DNA of 64,000 nt, taken from positions 1 to 64,000 of the forward strand of contig NZ_CAMIAF010000005.1 in assembly GCF_946190375.1 (NCBI RefSeq). The letters are read 5' to 3'. This stretch comes from Streptococcus mitis. Lineage in GTDB: Bacteria; Bacillota; Bacilli; Lactobacillales; Streptococcaceae. The position numbers and the translations under genes were made by a program. The notes beneath the pieces are model-generated. The model had not been told where the DNA came from, did not search any database, and was given only the letters and a program-made list of their open reading frames with translations. How positions within the stretch are numbered: the stretch's first letter is position 1; every line of letters starts with the position of its first letter. Below are positions 41,904-51,211 of this stretch, in pieces.

Positions 41904-42884
41904 TTATATCAAATACAAAATTGCTAGTGTCAGGAGACTTGCTAGAAGCCCTACTCCCCAAAAGAAGAAGTCAACCTTCCACTCGCTCCAAGGATTTCCT
42001 TTACCAGAAAATCCTCCAAGTTCAAAATGGTGATGCACAGGCGTCATACGGAAAATACGTTTACCACCTGTCAGTTTGAAATAACTTACTTGCATCATGA
42101 CTGAGGTTGTTTCAAAGACATAAATAATTCCGATAATCAAGAGAGTCCATTCTTGGTGGAGGGCCATAGAGATAGCTGCCAGCATTCCACCGAGAGCCAA
42201 ACTTCCCACATCTCCCATAAAGACTTTAGCAGGCTTATGGTTAAAAACAAAGAACCCGAGCAAGCCACCAATCATGGCAAGAATCACTAGAAGAATATCC
42301 ATCTGACCTTGCACATAGGCAATAACTCCATAGGCAGACAAACTAATCACAACGGAAATACTAGCTAAACCGTCAATGCCGTCTGTCAAGTTTACTGCGT
42401 TTGAAAAACCAACTAGCCAGAAAAGGGCGAAGACAATATAGAAAATCCCTAGATGCACTTGGTAGCCAAAGACTGAAAGCATATCGCCACCGCGCTCATA
42501 GAAAAGGTAGAAAACGACCCCACCTAGGAGCTGAAGAGCCAATTTTTGCTTAGGATTAAGCCCCTCATTGATTTTACGAAAGACCTTGAGAAAGTCATCT
42601 AAAAATCCGACAAGTCCATAAAGGACCAAGATGAACAAAATCATTCCCACATTATTGGTCAATTGTTTTGAAAAAAGAGCAACGAGGAAACTCACTACAA
42701 CTGCAGCAATGAGGAAAACAAGTCCCCCCATAGTTGGCGTGCCAGCTTTTGCCTGATGCTGTTTGACATCCTCGTGCATCTGCTGACCTGTAATTTGCGC
42801 CTTTCGATAAAATTGGATAAAGGCCGGAATTCCTACCAAAGTTAGTAAAAATGTCACAATTCCAGCACTGATGGAAATAAACAT
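41904..42884 (-). CDS. mraY: Phospho-N-acetylmuramoyl-pentapeptide transferase MraY
   Basis: This 326-residue integral membrane enzyme makes lipid I from UDP-MurNAc-pentapeptide and undecaprenyl phosphate. About ten helices are seen. Conserved cytoplasmic motifs are [31 protein letters not shown] and the C-terminal [10 protein letters not shown]. It begins one base after the pbp2x stop, as in other streptococci. Confidence 0.97.
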   Translation of the reverse strand: MFISISAGIVTFLLTLVGIPAFIQFYRKAQITGQQMHEDVKQHQAKAGTPTMGGLVFLIAAVVVSFLVALFSKQLTNNVGMILFILVLYGLVGFLDDFLKVFRKINEGLNPKQKLALQLLGGVVFYLFYERGGDMLSVFGYQVHLGIFYIVFALFWLVGFSNAVNLTDGIDGLASISVVISLSAYGVIAYVQGQMDILLVILAMIGGLLGFFVFNHKPAKVFMGDVGSLALGGMLAAISMALHQEWTLLIIGIIYVFETTSVMMQVSYFKLTGGKRIFRMTPVHHHFELGGFSGKGNPWSEWKVDFFFWGVGLLASLLTLAILYLI

Positions 42885-42885
42885 A

Positions 42886-45138
42886 TTAGTCTCCTAAAGT
42901 TAATGTAATTTTTTTAATGCCCTTGATAGCTGTATTAGCAAGAACATCTTGCTTCTGCACAGTAGAGCCTGAACCTTCAAATTCAAGTTCTATATTTAAC
43001 CACTTAGAAAAAGCTTCTGCGGTTGCTTTTGTCCAACCATACATATCTGGAACTTCCTCTGCTTTATCAGATAAGAGGAGAACTTGCTGGTTAGGTGTAA
43101 GATTGGTCCCTTCTTCTACAGATGATTCTTTAATCTTTGTTCCTGTTCCTACAACGATTGGTTGCACAATATTGCGACGTAAGGCTTCCGCCAAATCACC
43201 GGGTGAAATGTCCTTGATGCTAGGCATGGCATAAGCGCTTTGATTGGTTACCTGATCTAACGTTTTAGCGGTAGATTGGAGGTTAAGGGAATCTTTCATG
43301 GCCACTGCTCTTTCCAAGATAGGATTGGCAAATTCTCCCAACTGGATACCTGAATAATGCTCAGGCTGTTGAACCGTCACATAGAGGATAAAATCAGGAT
43401 TTTCAGCAGGGTTCATCGATACAGCCGAAAAAATGTAATTGGTCGTACCAACCAAGTAACCCCCATTTTTCTCATCGGCAATCTGGGCCGTACCGGACTT
43501 GAGGGCTACATTTTGACCAGGAACAGTTACAGTTGGCTTGCCTGTGCTGTGGTTATGCATGGTTCCATAAACTGGATCTGTTCCTACCAAAACCATGTTT
43601 GTTCGAGTTAGACTGGCTGCATCTTTAGAAACAGGATTTCCTACAATCTCTTTTTGAGATTTCCGAACAGATTGGTCATTTGGGTCATATAAGGCACTGA
43701 TAAATTTAGGTTCTAGCATAACTCCATCATTGGCAATAGCCGTAAAGGCACGAATCATTTGCGTCTGAGTCACTGAAATCCCTTGCCCAAATGAGCTTTG
43801 CGCAATGTTGACAATATTATCCGCAGGAAGCTGACCAGCATACTCATCCGTCAAACCGAAACGGGTCGGAACACCAAATTTAAAACGATTAAGATAATCA
43901 AGCCAGGTAGCATCTCCCATCTTTTGCTCAAGGAGGGTCATCCCAACGTTACTTGAGAGTGCAAAACCTTGAGAAAAAGTCATCATTCTGCCACCAGTCA
44001 ATCCTTCATTGACGTCCCAATCTCGAATCGTGACATCTGCAATTTTTAACTCACTACTATCGAAGACTTCTCCTCCTGGAAAGGTATTATTATCAATAGC
44101 AGCAGCGAGCGTCATAACCTTCATGGTTGACCCTGGCTCATAGTTACTTTGATAGAGGATATCACGCCAAACAAAGTCCTCTGTAATGCCTTCTTTTGTA
44201 TCTGCATCAAAGGTCGGTCGTTGTGTCGTTGCGAGTATCTCTCCCGTTTTAGCACTGACCAAAGTCGCTGTCATGTACTTTCCTTTTACCTTCTCTTGAA
44301 AAGCATCCATCTGGGTTTCCATAAAGGACTGAAGGGGGCTGGAAATGGTTGTGTAAACATCCTTGCCATCTACCGTTTGTTGGGAAACTTGTTCCGTTCC
44401 GGGGACAATATTACCCAGACGATCTTTTTCATAGGTAATAATACCGTCTTTCCCTGCGAGAATACTATTCAAGGAACTCTCCATCCCAGAAGTTCCCAGC
44501 AAACTCTTGCTACCATCCTCATTTTCATGGAGTTGAGCTAAACCAATAAAACTAGAAGCGAATTGTCCATTTGGATAACTTCTGTTAGGGCTAGTTGTAA
44601 AGTCAATTCCTTCAACACTAGCATCTTTCAAATCCTTTTTAATAGCCATCATATTGGCATAGGTAATTCCATTTCCTTTGGCACCAAAAGAAACTTGGGT
44701 CAGATTCGGTTGAGACAATTGTTCTTTAACATAAGCCTCGTCCATATCCAAATACTTATGGAAGACCTCTGCTACCTTATTAAACTGGGCATCTTCTACA
44801 TAAAGAATTTTACCCGTTGCTGATTTGTATTTTTTATCAATAACAGCATAGACATTATAGGAGGTTGCGTCCTCAGCAATCGGGACTCCATTTCGGTCAT
44901 AAATAGTCCCACGTTTGGCAGGGACTGTACGGGTTATTTGGTGAACTTTCTTGGCCTCTTTGACTAGATCCGTTCCAAATTTACTACCACTCCCGATAAT
45001 AACAGCAAAATTGACCAAAAAGACAGCGAAAAGTACGACAGCTAATAAGCTGATGTACTTCCCTACTATTTTACGGTTTTCTGCTGGAGATTTACGGTTT
45101 CTAATCGCAAATCGGGTTATTCTTTTTGTCCACTTCAT
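42886..45138 (-). CDS. pbpX: Class B penicillin-binding protein 2x
   Basis: This 750-residue septal transpeptidase has a membrane anchor (about 28-50), a dimerisation domain, the transpeptidase domain (S337-TMK, S395-SN, K547-SGT) and two C-terminal PASTA domains. Compared from memory with the susceptible R6 protein, it has Thr343 (Met), Val369 (Ala), Met385 (Thr), Leu394 (His), Thr565 (Leu) and Asn567 (Asp). Leu394 next to the SSN motif is a substitution linked to beta-lactam resistance. T338, I371, R384, M400 and T550 keep the susceptible residue. The gene is probably a mosaic or non-pneumococcal allele. Confidence 0.96.
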   Translation of the reverse strand: MKWTKRITRFAIRNRKSPAENRKIVGKYISLLAVVLFAVFLVNFAVIIGSGSKFGTDLVKEAKKVHQITRTVPAKRGTIYDRNGVPIAEDATSYNVYAVIDKKYKSATGKILYVEDAQFNKVAEVFHKYLDMDEAYVKEQLSQPNLTQVSFGAKGNGITYANMMAIKKDLKDASVEGIDFTTSPNRSYPNGQFASSFIGLAQLHENEDGSKSLLGTSGMESSLNSILAGKDGIITYEKDRLGNIVPGTEQVSQQTVDGKDVYTTISSPLQSFMETQMDAFQEKVKGKYMTATLVSAKTGEILATTQRPTFDADTKEGITEDFVWRDILYQSNYEPGSTMKVMTLAAAIDNNTFPGGEVFDSSELKIADVTIRDWDVNEGLTGGRMMTFSQGFALSSNVGMTLLEQKMGDATWLDYLNRFKFGVPTRFGLTDEYAGQLPADNIVNIAQSSFGQGISVTQTQMIRAFTAIANDGVMLEPKFISALYDPNDQSVRKSQKEIVGNPVSKDAASLTRTNMVLVGTDPVYGTMHNHSTGKPTVTVPGQNVALKSGTAQIADEKNGGYLVGTTNYIFSAVSMNPAENPDFILYVTVQQPEHYSGIQLGEFANPILERAVAMKDSLNLQSTAKTLDQVTNQSAYAMPSIKDISPGDLAEALRRNIVQPIVVGTGTKIKESSVEEGTNLTPNQQVLLLSDKAEEVPDMYGWTKATAEAFSKWLNIELEFEGSGSTVQKQDVLANTAIKGIKKITLTLGD

Positions 45139-45141
45139 ATC

Positions 45142-45459
45142 TTACTCCGCTGATCGAATATTCTCGTTATTCAATTTTAAGTCCTTAGAATTTGCGATTT
45201 CTTTCAAGCGTTCTGCCCTCAACAATTCATTTACCTCTTGTTTGGCATCATCCAACTCTGTCTTCTTCTCCTCTATCTGCGCATTGATTTTTGTCAAATC
45301 ATTTTGTACTTGTAGGAGTCGGGTCTGCATAAAGATAATACTCAGCGCCAAAACGAGAGCTGTAAACGCAATGGAAAGATAAAAAGCCTTCTCCACACGG
45401 GAGAATTTTTTTATACGATTCTGCAAGAATTGACTGGTTGTTTCTTTTTTATCTACCAT
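45142..45459 (-). CDS. ftsL: Cell division protein FtsL
   Basis: This 105-residue bitopic division protein has a short cytoplasmic N-terminus, one membrane helix (about 27-45) and an extracellular leucine-zipper-like coiled coil (LTKINAQIEEKKTELDDAKQEVNELL). It forms the septal DivIB-DivIC-FtsL complex. It lies between rsmH and pbp2x, three bases from the latter. Confidence 0.93.
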   Translation of the reverse strand: MVDKKETTSQFLQNRIKKFSRVEKAFYLSIAFTALVLALSIIFMQTRLLQVQNDLTKINAQIEEKKTELDDAKQEVNELLRAERLKEIANSKDLKLNNENIRSAE

Positions 45460-45468
45460 TTTTTCCTC

Positions 45469-46419
45469 TTACTTGTGAATTTTTCTGGCCACGCGCAACT
45501 TGGCTGAGTGCGAGCGGTTATTGGTTTCTAATTCTTCTGAACTTGGCAAGATTGGCTTACGGGACACCAATTCCATCTTGGGCTTGAGATCATCTGGGAT
45601 GAAAGGCAAGCCTTTTGGAACTTCCACTGTTGAAGCTTCCTTGAACAATTGCTTGGTCAAGCGGTCTTCCAGGGAATGAAAGGTAATCACTGAAATTCTA
45701 CCATCCAGAGCCAACATATCCATAGCCTGCTGGATAGATTCATCTGCTGCTCCCAGTTCATCATTGACTTCAATCCGAATAGCCTGGAAGATCTGTTTGG
45801 CAGGATGGCCCTTCTTCTTGAGTTCCTTGGCAGGTTTGGCCGACTTGATAATTTCTGCCAACTCAGTCGTTGTCTCGATCGGCTTAACTTCACGCGCTTG
45901 TTCAATCTTACGTGCAATCTGTTTAGAAAATTTATCCTCACCATACTTGAAGAAAATACGAACCAAGTCATGATAGTCATAGTGGTTCACCACTTCATAG
46001 GCTGTCAGACTAGCATCCTGATTCATGCGCATGTCTAGTGGCGCATCCTTTTTATAAGAAAAACCACGCTCACGCTGGTCCAATTGAGGACTAGACACTC
46101 CCAAGTCATAACAAATTCCATCAATTTCCTGAACACCAGCTTCGCGCAAACGTGCCTGTAAATGACGGAAGTTATCCTTGATAAAAGTCACCATCCCCTT
46201 TTCAATGTAGGGTGCCAAGCGTTCTTGCGCATTGTCAATGGCATTCTGGTCCTGGTCAAAGGCATAGAGATGGCCTTTTTCACTTAATTTGCTTAATAAA
46301 TATTCGCTGTGGCCTGCTCCACCTAAAGTCGCATCAACGTAGATACCGTCAGGCTTTACGTCGAGCATATCAACCGTTTCGTGGAGTAAGACCGTTACAT
46401 GATGAAATTCTTTTGTCAT
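45469..46419 (-). CDS. rsmH: 16S rRNA m4C1402 methyltransferase RsmH (MraW)
   Basis: This 316-residue SAM-dependent enzyme N4-methylates C1402 in 16S rRNA. Motifs are [13 protein letters not shown], the SAM site [32 protein letters not shown]-type DMRMNQ, and [12 protein letters not shown]. It leads the division and wall operon in the dcw-like cluster. The ATG at 46419 begins the standard [10 protein letters not shown]. Confidence 0.97.
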   Translation of the reverse strand: MTKEFHHVTVLLHETVDMLDVKPDGIYVDATLGGAGHSEYLLSKLSEKGHLYAFDQDQNAIDNAQERLAPYIEKGMVTFIKDNFRHLQARLREAGVQEIDGICYDLGVSSPQLDQRERGFSYKKDAPLDMRMNQDASLTAYEVVNHYDYHDLVRIFFKYGEDKFSKQIARKIEQAREVKPIETTTELAEIIKSAKPAKELKKKGHPAKQIFQAIRIEVNDELGAADESIQQAMDMLALDGRISVITFHSLEDRLTKQLFKEASTVEVPKGLPFIPDDLKPKMELVSRKPILPSSEELETNNRSHSAKLRVARKIHK

Positions 46420-46516
46420 ATCTTATCTATTTTACCACAAATCCGACTAGCTTGCACTAGTCAGACAAATAGGTCAAAAAAAGTAAGAATTTCTTTAAGA
46501 AATATGTCAAATATGC

Positions 46517-46545
46517 TTGACATTCGCTCTATAGAAGAATATAAT
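46517..46545 (+). promoter_or_regulatory. Sigma-A promoter of the HTH/DUF3278 cluster
   Basis: Perfect TTGACA (46517-46522), a 17-base spacer and perfect TATAAT (46540-46545), about 40 bases upstream of the HTH gene. The 46420-46516 region separating rsmH from this promoter holds only short inverted repeats. Confidence 0.88.
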
Positions 46546-46585
46546 GTAGTCAAATATATACGACACAAATCAGAAAGGAGACCAG

Positions 46586-46780
46586 ATGAATCGTGTGAAA
46601 GAATTTCGCAAGGAACTGGGCATTTCCCAGCTCGAACTCGCCAAGGATATCGGTGTCTCGAGACAAACCATCAATATGATTGAGAACGACAAGTACAATC
46701 CAACACTGGAACTCTGTCTCAATCTCGCCCGCAGCCTCCAAACTGACCTCAACAGTCTCTTTTGGGAGGATAATTTTTAA
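46586..46780 (+). CDS. Small Cro/CI-type HTH transcriptional regulator
   Basis: This 64-residue protein is almost entirely one XRE helix-turn-helix (KEFRKELGISQLELAKDIGVSRQTINMIENDKYNP), of the short YgzD-like class. In Firmicutes this class is often followed by a DUF3278 membrane-protein gene, as here after 15 bases. It likely autoregulates the cluster from the strong promoter upstream. Target and signal are unknown. AAAGGAG ribosome site. Confidence 0.88.
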   Translation: MNRVKEFRKELGISQLELAKDIGVSRQTINMIENDKYNPTLELCLNLARSLQTDLNSLFWEDNF

Positions 46781-46795
46781 AAAAGGAGCAAACTC

Positions 46796-47338
46796 ATGAA
46801 AAAAGAAACATTCACTGAAAAACTGATCAAACGCACATACGGTATTTCTGATCCACTTGACGAATACAAACGACGCGAGGCTGATCGTATCGGCAATCAA
46901 GTCTTTATCTTCCTCTTTTATCTGATGATTTTCGGCAATCTTATTCCACTCCTTCTGGCCTATAAATACCCTCAACTAGTGGCTCTAGTCTATCCTCCTC
47001 TGATTTTAGCGATTGCTCTCATCGCTGCTGGCTATGTCACCTACCAAATGAAAAACACAGGGATTACAGCTATTGATCCAGATGTGCTGAGTGAGAAAGA
47101 AAGCAAGCAACTACATTCCCCTGGTCTGAAAGCTGGTTTGTTCTTTGGTTTATGGATGTTTTTTATAACTCCTCTTCTCCATATACTCATAGGTGAAGGT
47201 CAGGACTATTTTCAGTCTCTTCTCACTATAAGAAATGCTGTATCAAGCATTCTCGGTTCTATCTTCTTCGGGGCAAGCATACAGTTCCTCATCTCCCGTC
47301 GCATTGCAAAAGCCAAGAAAGATCAGGATAATGATTAG
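46796..47338 (+). CDS. DUF3278 family membrane protein
   Basis: This 180-residue protein has four predicted membrane helices and the N-terminal pattern KLIKRTYGISDPLDEYKRREADRIGNQVF. That pattern also appears in the paralogue at 47954 (RLLRNLFHIQGPFDECRQE). The C-terminal part (LHSPGLKAGLFFGLWMFF to RRIAKAKKDQD) is repeated in the next short gene. The function is unknown; its regulator lies directly upstream. Confidence 0.8.
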   Translation: MKKETFTEKLIKRTYGISDPLDEYKRREADRIGNQVFIFLFYLMIFGNLIPLLLAYKYPQLVALVYPPLILAIALIAAGYVTYQMKNTGITAIDPDVLSEKESKQLHSPGLKAGLFFGLWMFFITPLLHILIGEGQDYFQSLLTIRNAVSSILGSIFFGASIQFLISRRIAKAKKDQDND

Positions 47339-47348
47339 GAGGAAACTC

Positions 47349-47591
47349 ATGAAAAAAGAAAAGAAACAGTTACGTCATCATGGTCTGAAAGCAGGTTCGA
47401 TTTATGGAACAGTGATATTTTTTATAATTCCACTCATTGATACCCTAACAAGTGAAAATCCAAATTTTATCAGTTCTCTTCTAAATACAAAACATATTTT
47501 TAAAACTATACTGGGAGCTTTCTTTTTCGGAGTGATGATACATATTGTCGACTCACTTCGTATTGCAAGAGCTAAAAAAGACCAGGATTAG
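47349..47591 (+). CDS. Short DUF3278-like membrane protein, partial paralogue
   Basis: This 80-residue protein with two membrane helices copies the C-terminal half of the preceding gene: LRHHGLKAGSIYGTVIFF against LHSPGLKAGLFFGLWMFF, and SLRIARAKKDQD against SRRIAKAKKDQD. It looks like a tandem partial duplication that kept its own TAGGAGGAAACTC-ATG start, so it is probably translated. The function is unknown. Confidence 0.7.
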   Translation: MKKEKKQLRHHGLKAGSIYGTVIFFIIPLIDTLTSENPNFISSLLNTKHIFKTILGAFFFGVMIHIVDSLRIARAKKDQD

Positions 47592-47600
47592 GAGGTACCT

Positions 47601-47927
47601 ATGAAATCATTACTAACTTTACTGACCTATCATCTTTTGTTCAGTTCCCTGCTCATCTTCATCATCGTTTCAGGGAACTTGCCAATCAGCGAGATATTCC
47701 TCGGGCTAGTCTTTATTCCAGCCCTTAACAAAGGACTGACTTATCTAAAGATTGACTCCCAAAAAACGCGCATACTCAACTTAGCACTATACTTTATAAT
47801 TCTATCTTTACCACAACTGATGCTCATATCAAGCGGTTGGAAATATTATTTACTGTTCACTATCGCTATCCTTTCTTCTATCACTTATCTTTATTATCTC
47901 TATCAATTCATAAAAGAAAGTCAGTAA
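47601..47927 (+). CDS. Small hydrophobic membrane protein
   Basis: This 108-residue protein has about four closely spaced hydrophobic helices and few charged residues; it starts MKSLLTLLTYHLLF. A strong AGGAGG site lies 6 bases upstream of the ATG. No family is recognised beyond its membrane character and its place inside the HTH/DUF3278 cluster, 10 bases after the previous gene. Confidence 0.65.
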   Translation: MKSLLTLLTYHLLFSSLLIFIIVSGNLPISEIFLGLVFIPALNKGLTYLKIDSQKTRILNLALYFIILSLPQLMLISSGWKYYLLFTIAILSSITYLYYLYQFIKESQ

Positions 47928-47953
47928 AACCGCTCATTTAGGAGGTTACCAGC

Positions 47954-48532
47954 ATGAAAAAAGAAGACTTCACCACTCGCCTACTTCGAAATCTCTTTCA
48001 CATCCAAGGCCCTTTTGATGAATGCCGGCAAGAGATTATCTACAAAGCTTGTGCCCGTTCCATGGTCCAAATCGTTTATTCTTCCTTCTTTCTCTTCTTG
48101 TTTTATCTATTATTTGGACGCTTCATAGAGGTCGTTCGCTATGCCATGCCCTACGTCTACTCTGGACTCATTTTTTTCATTACTTTAAAAACTCAAAGAG
48201 CCGTCAAAGAACTCCACTTGGAAAAAGATGACAAGTCAGAAATCATCCTCAAAACCTACAGCAAAGCCCAAATCAAATTCCGAAGCTGGATTGTGTTTAT
48301 CGGTCTTCAGATTGGCCTCTTTACCTTACTCATCTTTCATAAAGTCTTCGTTCAGCAGATGTCCCTTCCAGATTTTGTTAAGTTACTCACGCAATTTGAT
48401 AAAAGTGGTCCTTTCCTAATGTATGGCCTGATTATCGGCAGCATTTTTGGAACCCTGACCTACGGATTTCTATCATTACAGGAGGAGAAAACTCCTAAAA
48501 ATACCAAACAGAAGGAGAAAAGCAAGCAATGA
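47954..48532 (+). CDS. DUF3278 family membrane protein, second full copy
   Basis: This 192-residue protein has four helices and shares the N-terminal motif and helix layout of the gene at 46796. It ends in a Lys-rich tail. GGAGGT site upstream. Its stop overlaps the glutathione peroxidase start (ATGA), so the two are translationally coupled. Confidence 0.78.
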   Translation: MKKEDFTTRLLRNLFHIQGPFDECRQEIIYKACARSMVQIVYSSFFLFLFYLLFGRFIEVVRYAMPYVYSGLIFFITLKTQRAVKELHLEKDDKSEIILKTYSKAQIKFRSWIVFIGLQIGLFTLLIFHKVFVQQMSLPDFVKLLTQFDKSGPFLMYGLIIGSIFGTLTYGFLSLQEEKTPKNTKQKEKSKQ

Positions 48533-49005
48533 CTTCACTATACGATTTTTCAGTCTTGAACCAAGACAATCAAGAAACTCAACTAGATATCTATCGTGGT
48601 AAGGTACTCTTGATTGTCAACACTGCTACTGGATGTGGTTTAACGCCCCAGTACCAAGGACTTCAAGAACTCTATGATCGCTATCAAGAACAAGGTTTTG
48701 AAATCTTAGACTTCCCTTGCAATCAGTTTATGGGACAAGCACCAGGCAGCGCAGAGGAAATCAACAGCTTCTGTAGCCTACATTATCAAACCACCTTCCC
48801 ACGTTTTGCCAAGATCAAGGTCAACGGTAAGGAAGCAGATCCTCTCTATGTTTGGTTGAAAGAACAAAAATCTGGCCCACTGGGAAAACGAGTCGAATGG
48901 AATTTCGCTAAGTTTCTCATCGGTCGTGATGGGCAGGTCTTTGAACGCTTCTCTTCAAAAACAGACCCAAAACAAATTGAAGAGGCGATACAAACCCTAC
49001 TATAA
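48529..49005 (+). CDS. gpo: Glutathione peroxidase-like thiol peroxidase
   Basis: This 158-residue thioredoxin-fold peroxidase has the GPx motif VNTATGCGLTPQYQGLQ with catalytic Cys36 (Sec in animal enzymes), LDFPCNQF and the WNFAKFLI motif with the conserved Trp-Asn. It removes hydroperoxides using thiols. It is coupled by an ATGA overlap to the DUF3278 gene, so it may share the HTH-controlled transcript. Confidence 0.93.
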   Translation: MTSLYDFSVLNQDNQETQLDIYRGKVLLIVNTATGCGLTPQYQGLQELYDRYQEQGFEILDFPCNQFMGQAPGSAEEINSFCSLHYQTTFPRFAKIKVNGKEADPLYVWLKEQKSGPLGKRVEWNFAKFLIGRDGQVFERFSSKTDPKQIEEAIQTLL

Positions 49006-49011
49006 TTTCAC

Positions 49012-49062
49012 AATCTCACTATGATTAGGTTTCCTTTAGCCTATTGAATAGTGGGATTTTTT
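49012..49062 (+). terminator. Terminator of the HTH/DUF3278/gpo transcript
   Basis: ATCTCACTAT / ATAGTGGGAT stem (one T-G pair) followed by TTTTTT, right after gpo. Confidence 0.65.
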
Positions 49063-49082
49063 GATGGGCTTTGACTTAATAG

Positions 49083-49115
49083 AAAAACACTCCATGATAT
49101 GAAACATGAAGTGTT
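49083..49115 (-). terminator. Terminator of the hdiR-umuC operon
   Basis: On the minus strand AACACTTCATG / CATGGAGTGTT stem followed by TTTCT, downstream of the last gene of the operon. Confidence 0.65.
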
Positions 49116-49147
49116 GTAAAAATGATACATTCATAGCAGACAAGGCA

Positions 49148-49441
49148 CTACTGACTGCTATTCTTGACTCCTGAATATGTATAGGTCCTATTTCTAGGAC
49201 ACGCTTTTTCCTTTACCACCCTAAAATAAAAGCTATGCTCTCGCCCATCCTTGGCATTTTCCTTGTTTAAGACAAAGTAGTTTTTCTGGTTCATCGCCAT
49301 GGTTCGTAGGATGTCATCAATCAAGAAAGTCAAGGGTACGTTCATGGCAGAGTATTTTTGAAAATCCTCTTCAAAACGAATATAGTTATCTGAAAAATAA
49401 TCCATCTGCAGTTTGTTTTCATACAGCTCTTTTCTAGTCAT
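49148..49441 (-). CDS. Small protein of the SOS-type umuC operon (ORF4 type)
   Basis: This 97-residue hydrophilic protein resembles the small last-gene proteins (DUF5960 type) of streptococcal umuC operons. It is acidic in the first half (YFSDNYIRFEEDFQKY) and basic at the end. It overlaps the YolD-like gene by 8 bases. The function is unknown; expression would follow HdiR derepression. Confidence 0.7.
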   Translation of the reverse strand: MTRKELYENKLQMDYFSDNYIRFEEDFQKYSAMNVPLTFLIDDILRTMAMNQKNYFVLNKENAKDGREHSFYFRVVKEKACPRNRTYTYSGVKNSSQ

Positions 49442-49796
49442 AAACTCCCTCCTCCCACAGCCGAATTTCTAGGATATCTGCAACCTCTATCAACCTATAC
49501 CCCTCGTTTGTCCTAATAGATAGAGTCTGATGTGATAACTCCCTCACCTCACCGATGATAGTCGCCTTCTGGCTCTTTTCCTTAACCACAAAACTTCCCT
49601 TCAGTTGACCAACATAAAGCTGAGAAAGTAAATGTAGTTTCTCAACTGGGTCCAAATCTATCGAAAAATCAACACGGTTTTTTTCTTCACTGAGCGAACT
49701 GGTGTGTTCTGAGAGGTAAAATCCCATCCACTTCTGCATACCTGGATCTTGATAATCTCGCGCAGATTGAAAAGGTAAATAAGAACGATCAATCAT
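49434..49796 (-). CDS. YolD-like protein of the umuC operon
   Basis: This 120-residue protein matches the YolD-like family that accompanies UmuC-type polymerases in Gram-positive bacteria: RSYLPFQSARDYQDPGMQKWMGFYLSEHT, then LHLLSQLYVG and a C-terminal beta-rich part (IEVADILEIRLW). It may act as a UmuD-like partner, which is unproven. ATG overlaps the umuC stop by four bases. Confidence 0.8.
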   Translation of the reverse strand: MIDRSYLPFQSARDYQDPGMQKWMGFYLSEHTSSLSEEKNRVDFSIDLDPVEKLHLLSQLYVGQLKGSFVVKEKSQKATIIGEVRELSHQTLSIRTNEGYRLIEVADILEIRLWEEGVYD

Positions 49797-51208
49797 TGTA
49801 ATCCATCTAATCCTCCAGCAGAATGTCCTCCAATCAGCTTGCTTCTAGCAAGACTCCTAGAGGCCTCTTCCAGTGCATTGGCCTTTAAGAGAGAAGTGAA
49901 ACCAAATTGTTCCCGAATGGAGTCAATGGCCGTCTGGAGCCTTTCTTCTTTTTCTAACTTGTCAACATCATCAAAGAGAGATATCAAACCAAAGGACTCG
50001 TCTACAAAGCCTGAATAGTTTACACCGACACTTCTGACTGCTCCAGAAGTGTATTTGCTATGAAATAACTTCAAAACATAATCTGTTAAAACAGCTGTAT
50101 TGTTGGTCGGTTCGACCTTCATTTGTGTGTGAATAGACGACCTGACCTCCTGTCTAGAGAAACCGACATAGATAGAGACAAGGGTTGTTTTCTTGCCCGC
50201 TCTTCTCAATCTAATAGCCACCTGCTCCGCCATTTCTCGAAGAATAATTTCAATATCCCGTAGCTTCACATAGTCTCTCGGCAAGATTTGAGAATTCCCC
50301 AAGCCCTTGGATTTGGCTTTATAGGGCTTATGAACATTGCTCTCATCAATCCCATTGGCATGAAACCACAAACGCAGACCAGCCTGACCCAGAGCTTTCT
50401 TTAACTGATCTGGATTGCTGGTTGCCAATTCCTTGATAGAAAAAATCCCCAGAGCATGCAAGCGTTTCTCCATCCGCCTGCCAATTCCCCAAAAGTCGGT
50501 CATCTTGGGAATGGACCAGACCTTCTCTTCCACATCCTGGTAAGACCAGTTGGCCCTCATGGTCGGAGTGTGCTTGGCCTCATTATCCAGAGCCAACTTG
50601 GCCAGTAAAGGATTGGCATTTGACATGCCTACTGTAGAGTAGATCCCTGTCTGCCTCCAAATATCCCTCTGAATACGAGCAGAAAGCATATCCAGCTTGT
50701 TTTTGCGAGAGAGACTCTTATCTGGGATAAAATAGTTGAGCGAACTAGTCAGATCAATAAAGCCCTCATCGATAGAGTAAGGATAAATATCATCTGGACT
50801 GCCATAGTTTTGAAAGATTCGCTGAATTTCCATATTGACTGCTATGTATTCATCCATCCTAGGAGGCACAATCAAGGTCACTTGAGCCCAATCTTCGATG
50901 TAGCGAACATAGTCTGAGTCGGTAGGTAGCCCTTGCTTTCGAGCATTGTAATAGGAAAATTTGCGGGTCTTGATATCAAAGGGCAGATCATAAGCCCGAC
51001 CAACATTTGACTTGCCAAAAATCTTCTTAAACAGGGGAGAGGAGGCTAGGATAAGACCAGTTGAATTATCCGCGCGACTCATGACACAAAGCGAGGTTTT
51101 CAGCGGATGCAATCCTCTTTTCACGCACTCAACACTAGCATAAAAAGATTTCATATCAACAAAGGCAATGTCACTTTTGGGCTCTCTGGAATAATCAAAG
51201 TAGCCCAT
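49793..51208 (-). CDS. umuC: Y-family DNA polymerase UmuC
   Basis: This 471-residue translesion polymerase has the palm catalytic motifs FVDMKSFYASVEC (Asp18) and YPYSIDEGFIDLT (Asp147, Glu148), a fingers region with MSRADNSTGLILASSP, helix-hairpin-helix elements (FWGIGRRMEKRLHALGI) and a little-finger domain. It is of the UmuC type carried by Gram-positive chromosomes, plasmids and conjugative elements. It lies 3 bases after hdiR in an apparent four-gene damage-inducible operon. Confidence 0.93.
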   Translation of the reverse strand: MGYFDYSREPKSDIAFVDMKSFYASVECVKRGLHPLKTSLCVMSRADNSTGLILASSPLFKKIFGKSNVGRAYDLPFDIKTRKFSYYNARKQGLPTDSDYVRYIEDWAQVTLIVPPRMDEYIAVNMEIQRIFQNYGSPDDIYPYSIDEGFIDLTSSLNYFIPDKSLSRKNKLDMLSARIQRDIWRQTGIYSTVGMSNANPLLAKLALDNEAKHTPTMRANWSYQDVEEKVWSIPKMTDFWGIGRRMEKRLHALGIFSIKELATSNPDQLKKALGQAGLRLWFHANGIDESNVHKPYKAKSKGLGNSQILPRDYVKLRDIEIILREMAEQVAIRLRRAGKKTTLVSIYVGFSRQEVRSSIHTQMKVEPTNNTAVLTDYVLKLFHSKYTSGAVRSVGVNYSGFVDESFGLISLFDDVDKLEKEERLQTAIDSIREQFGFTSLLKANALEEASRSLARSKLIGGHSAGGLDGLQ

Positions 51209-51211
51209 AGT

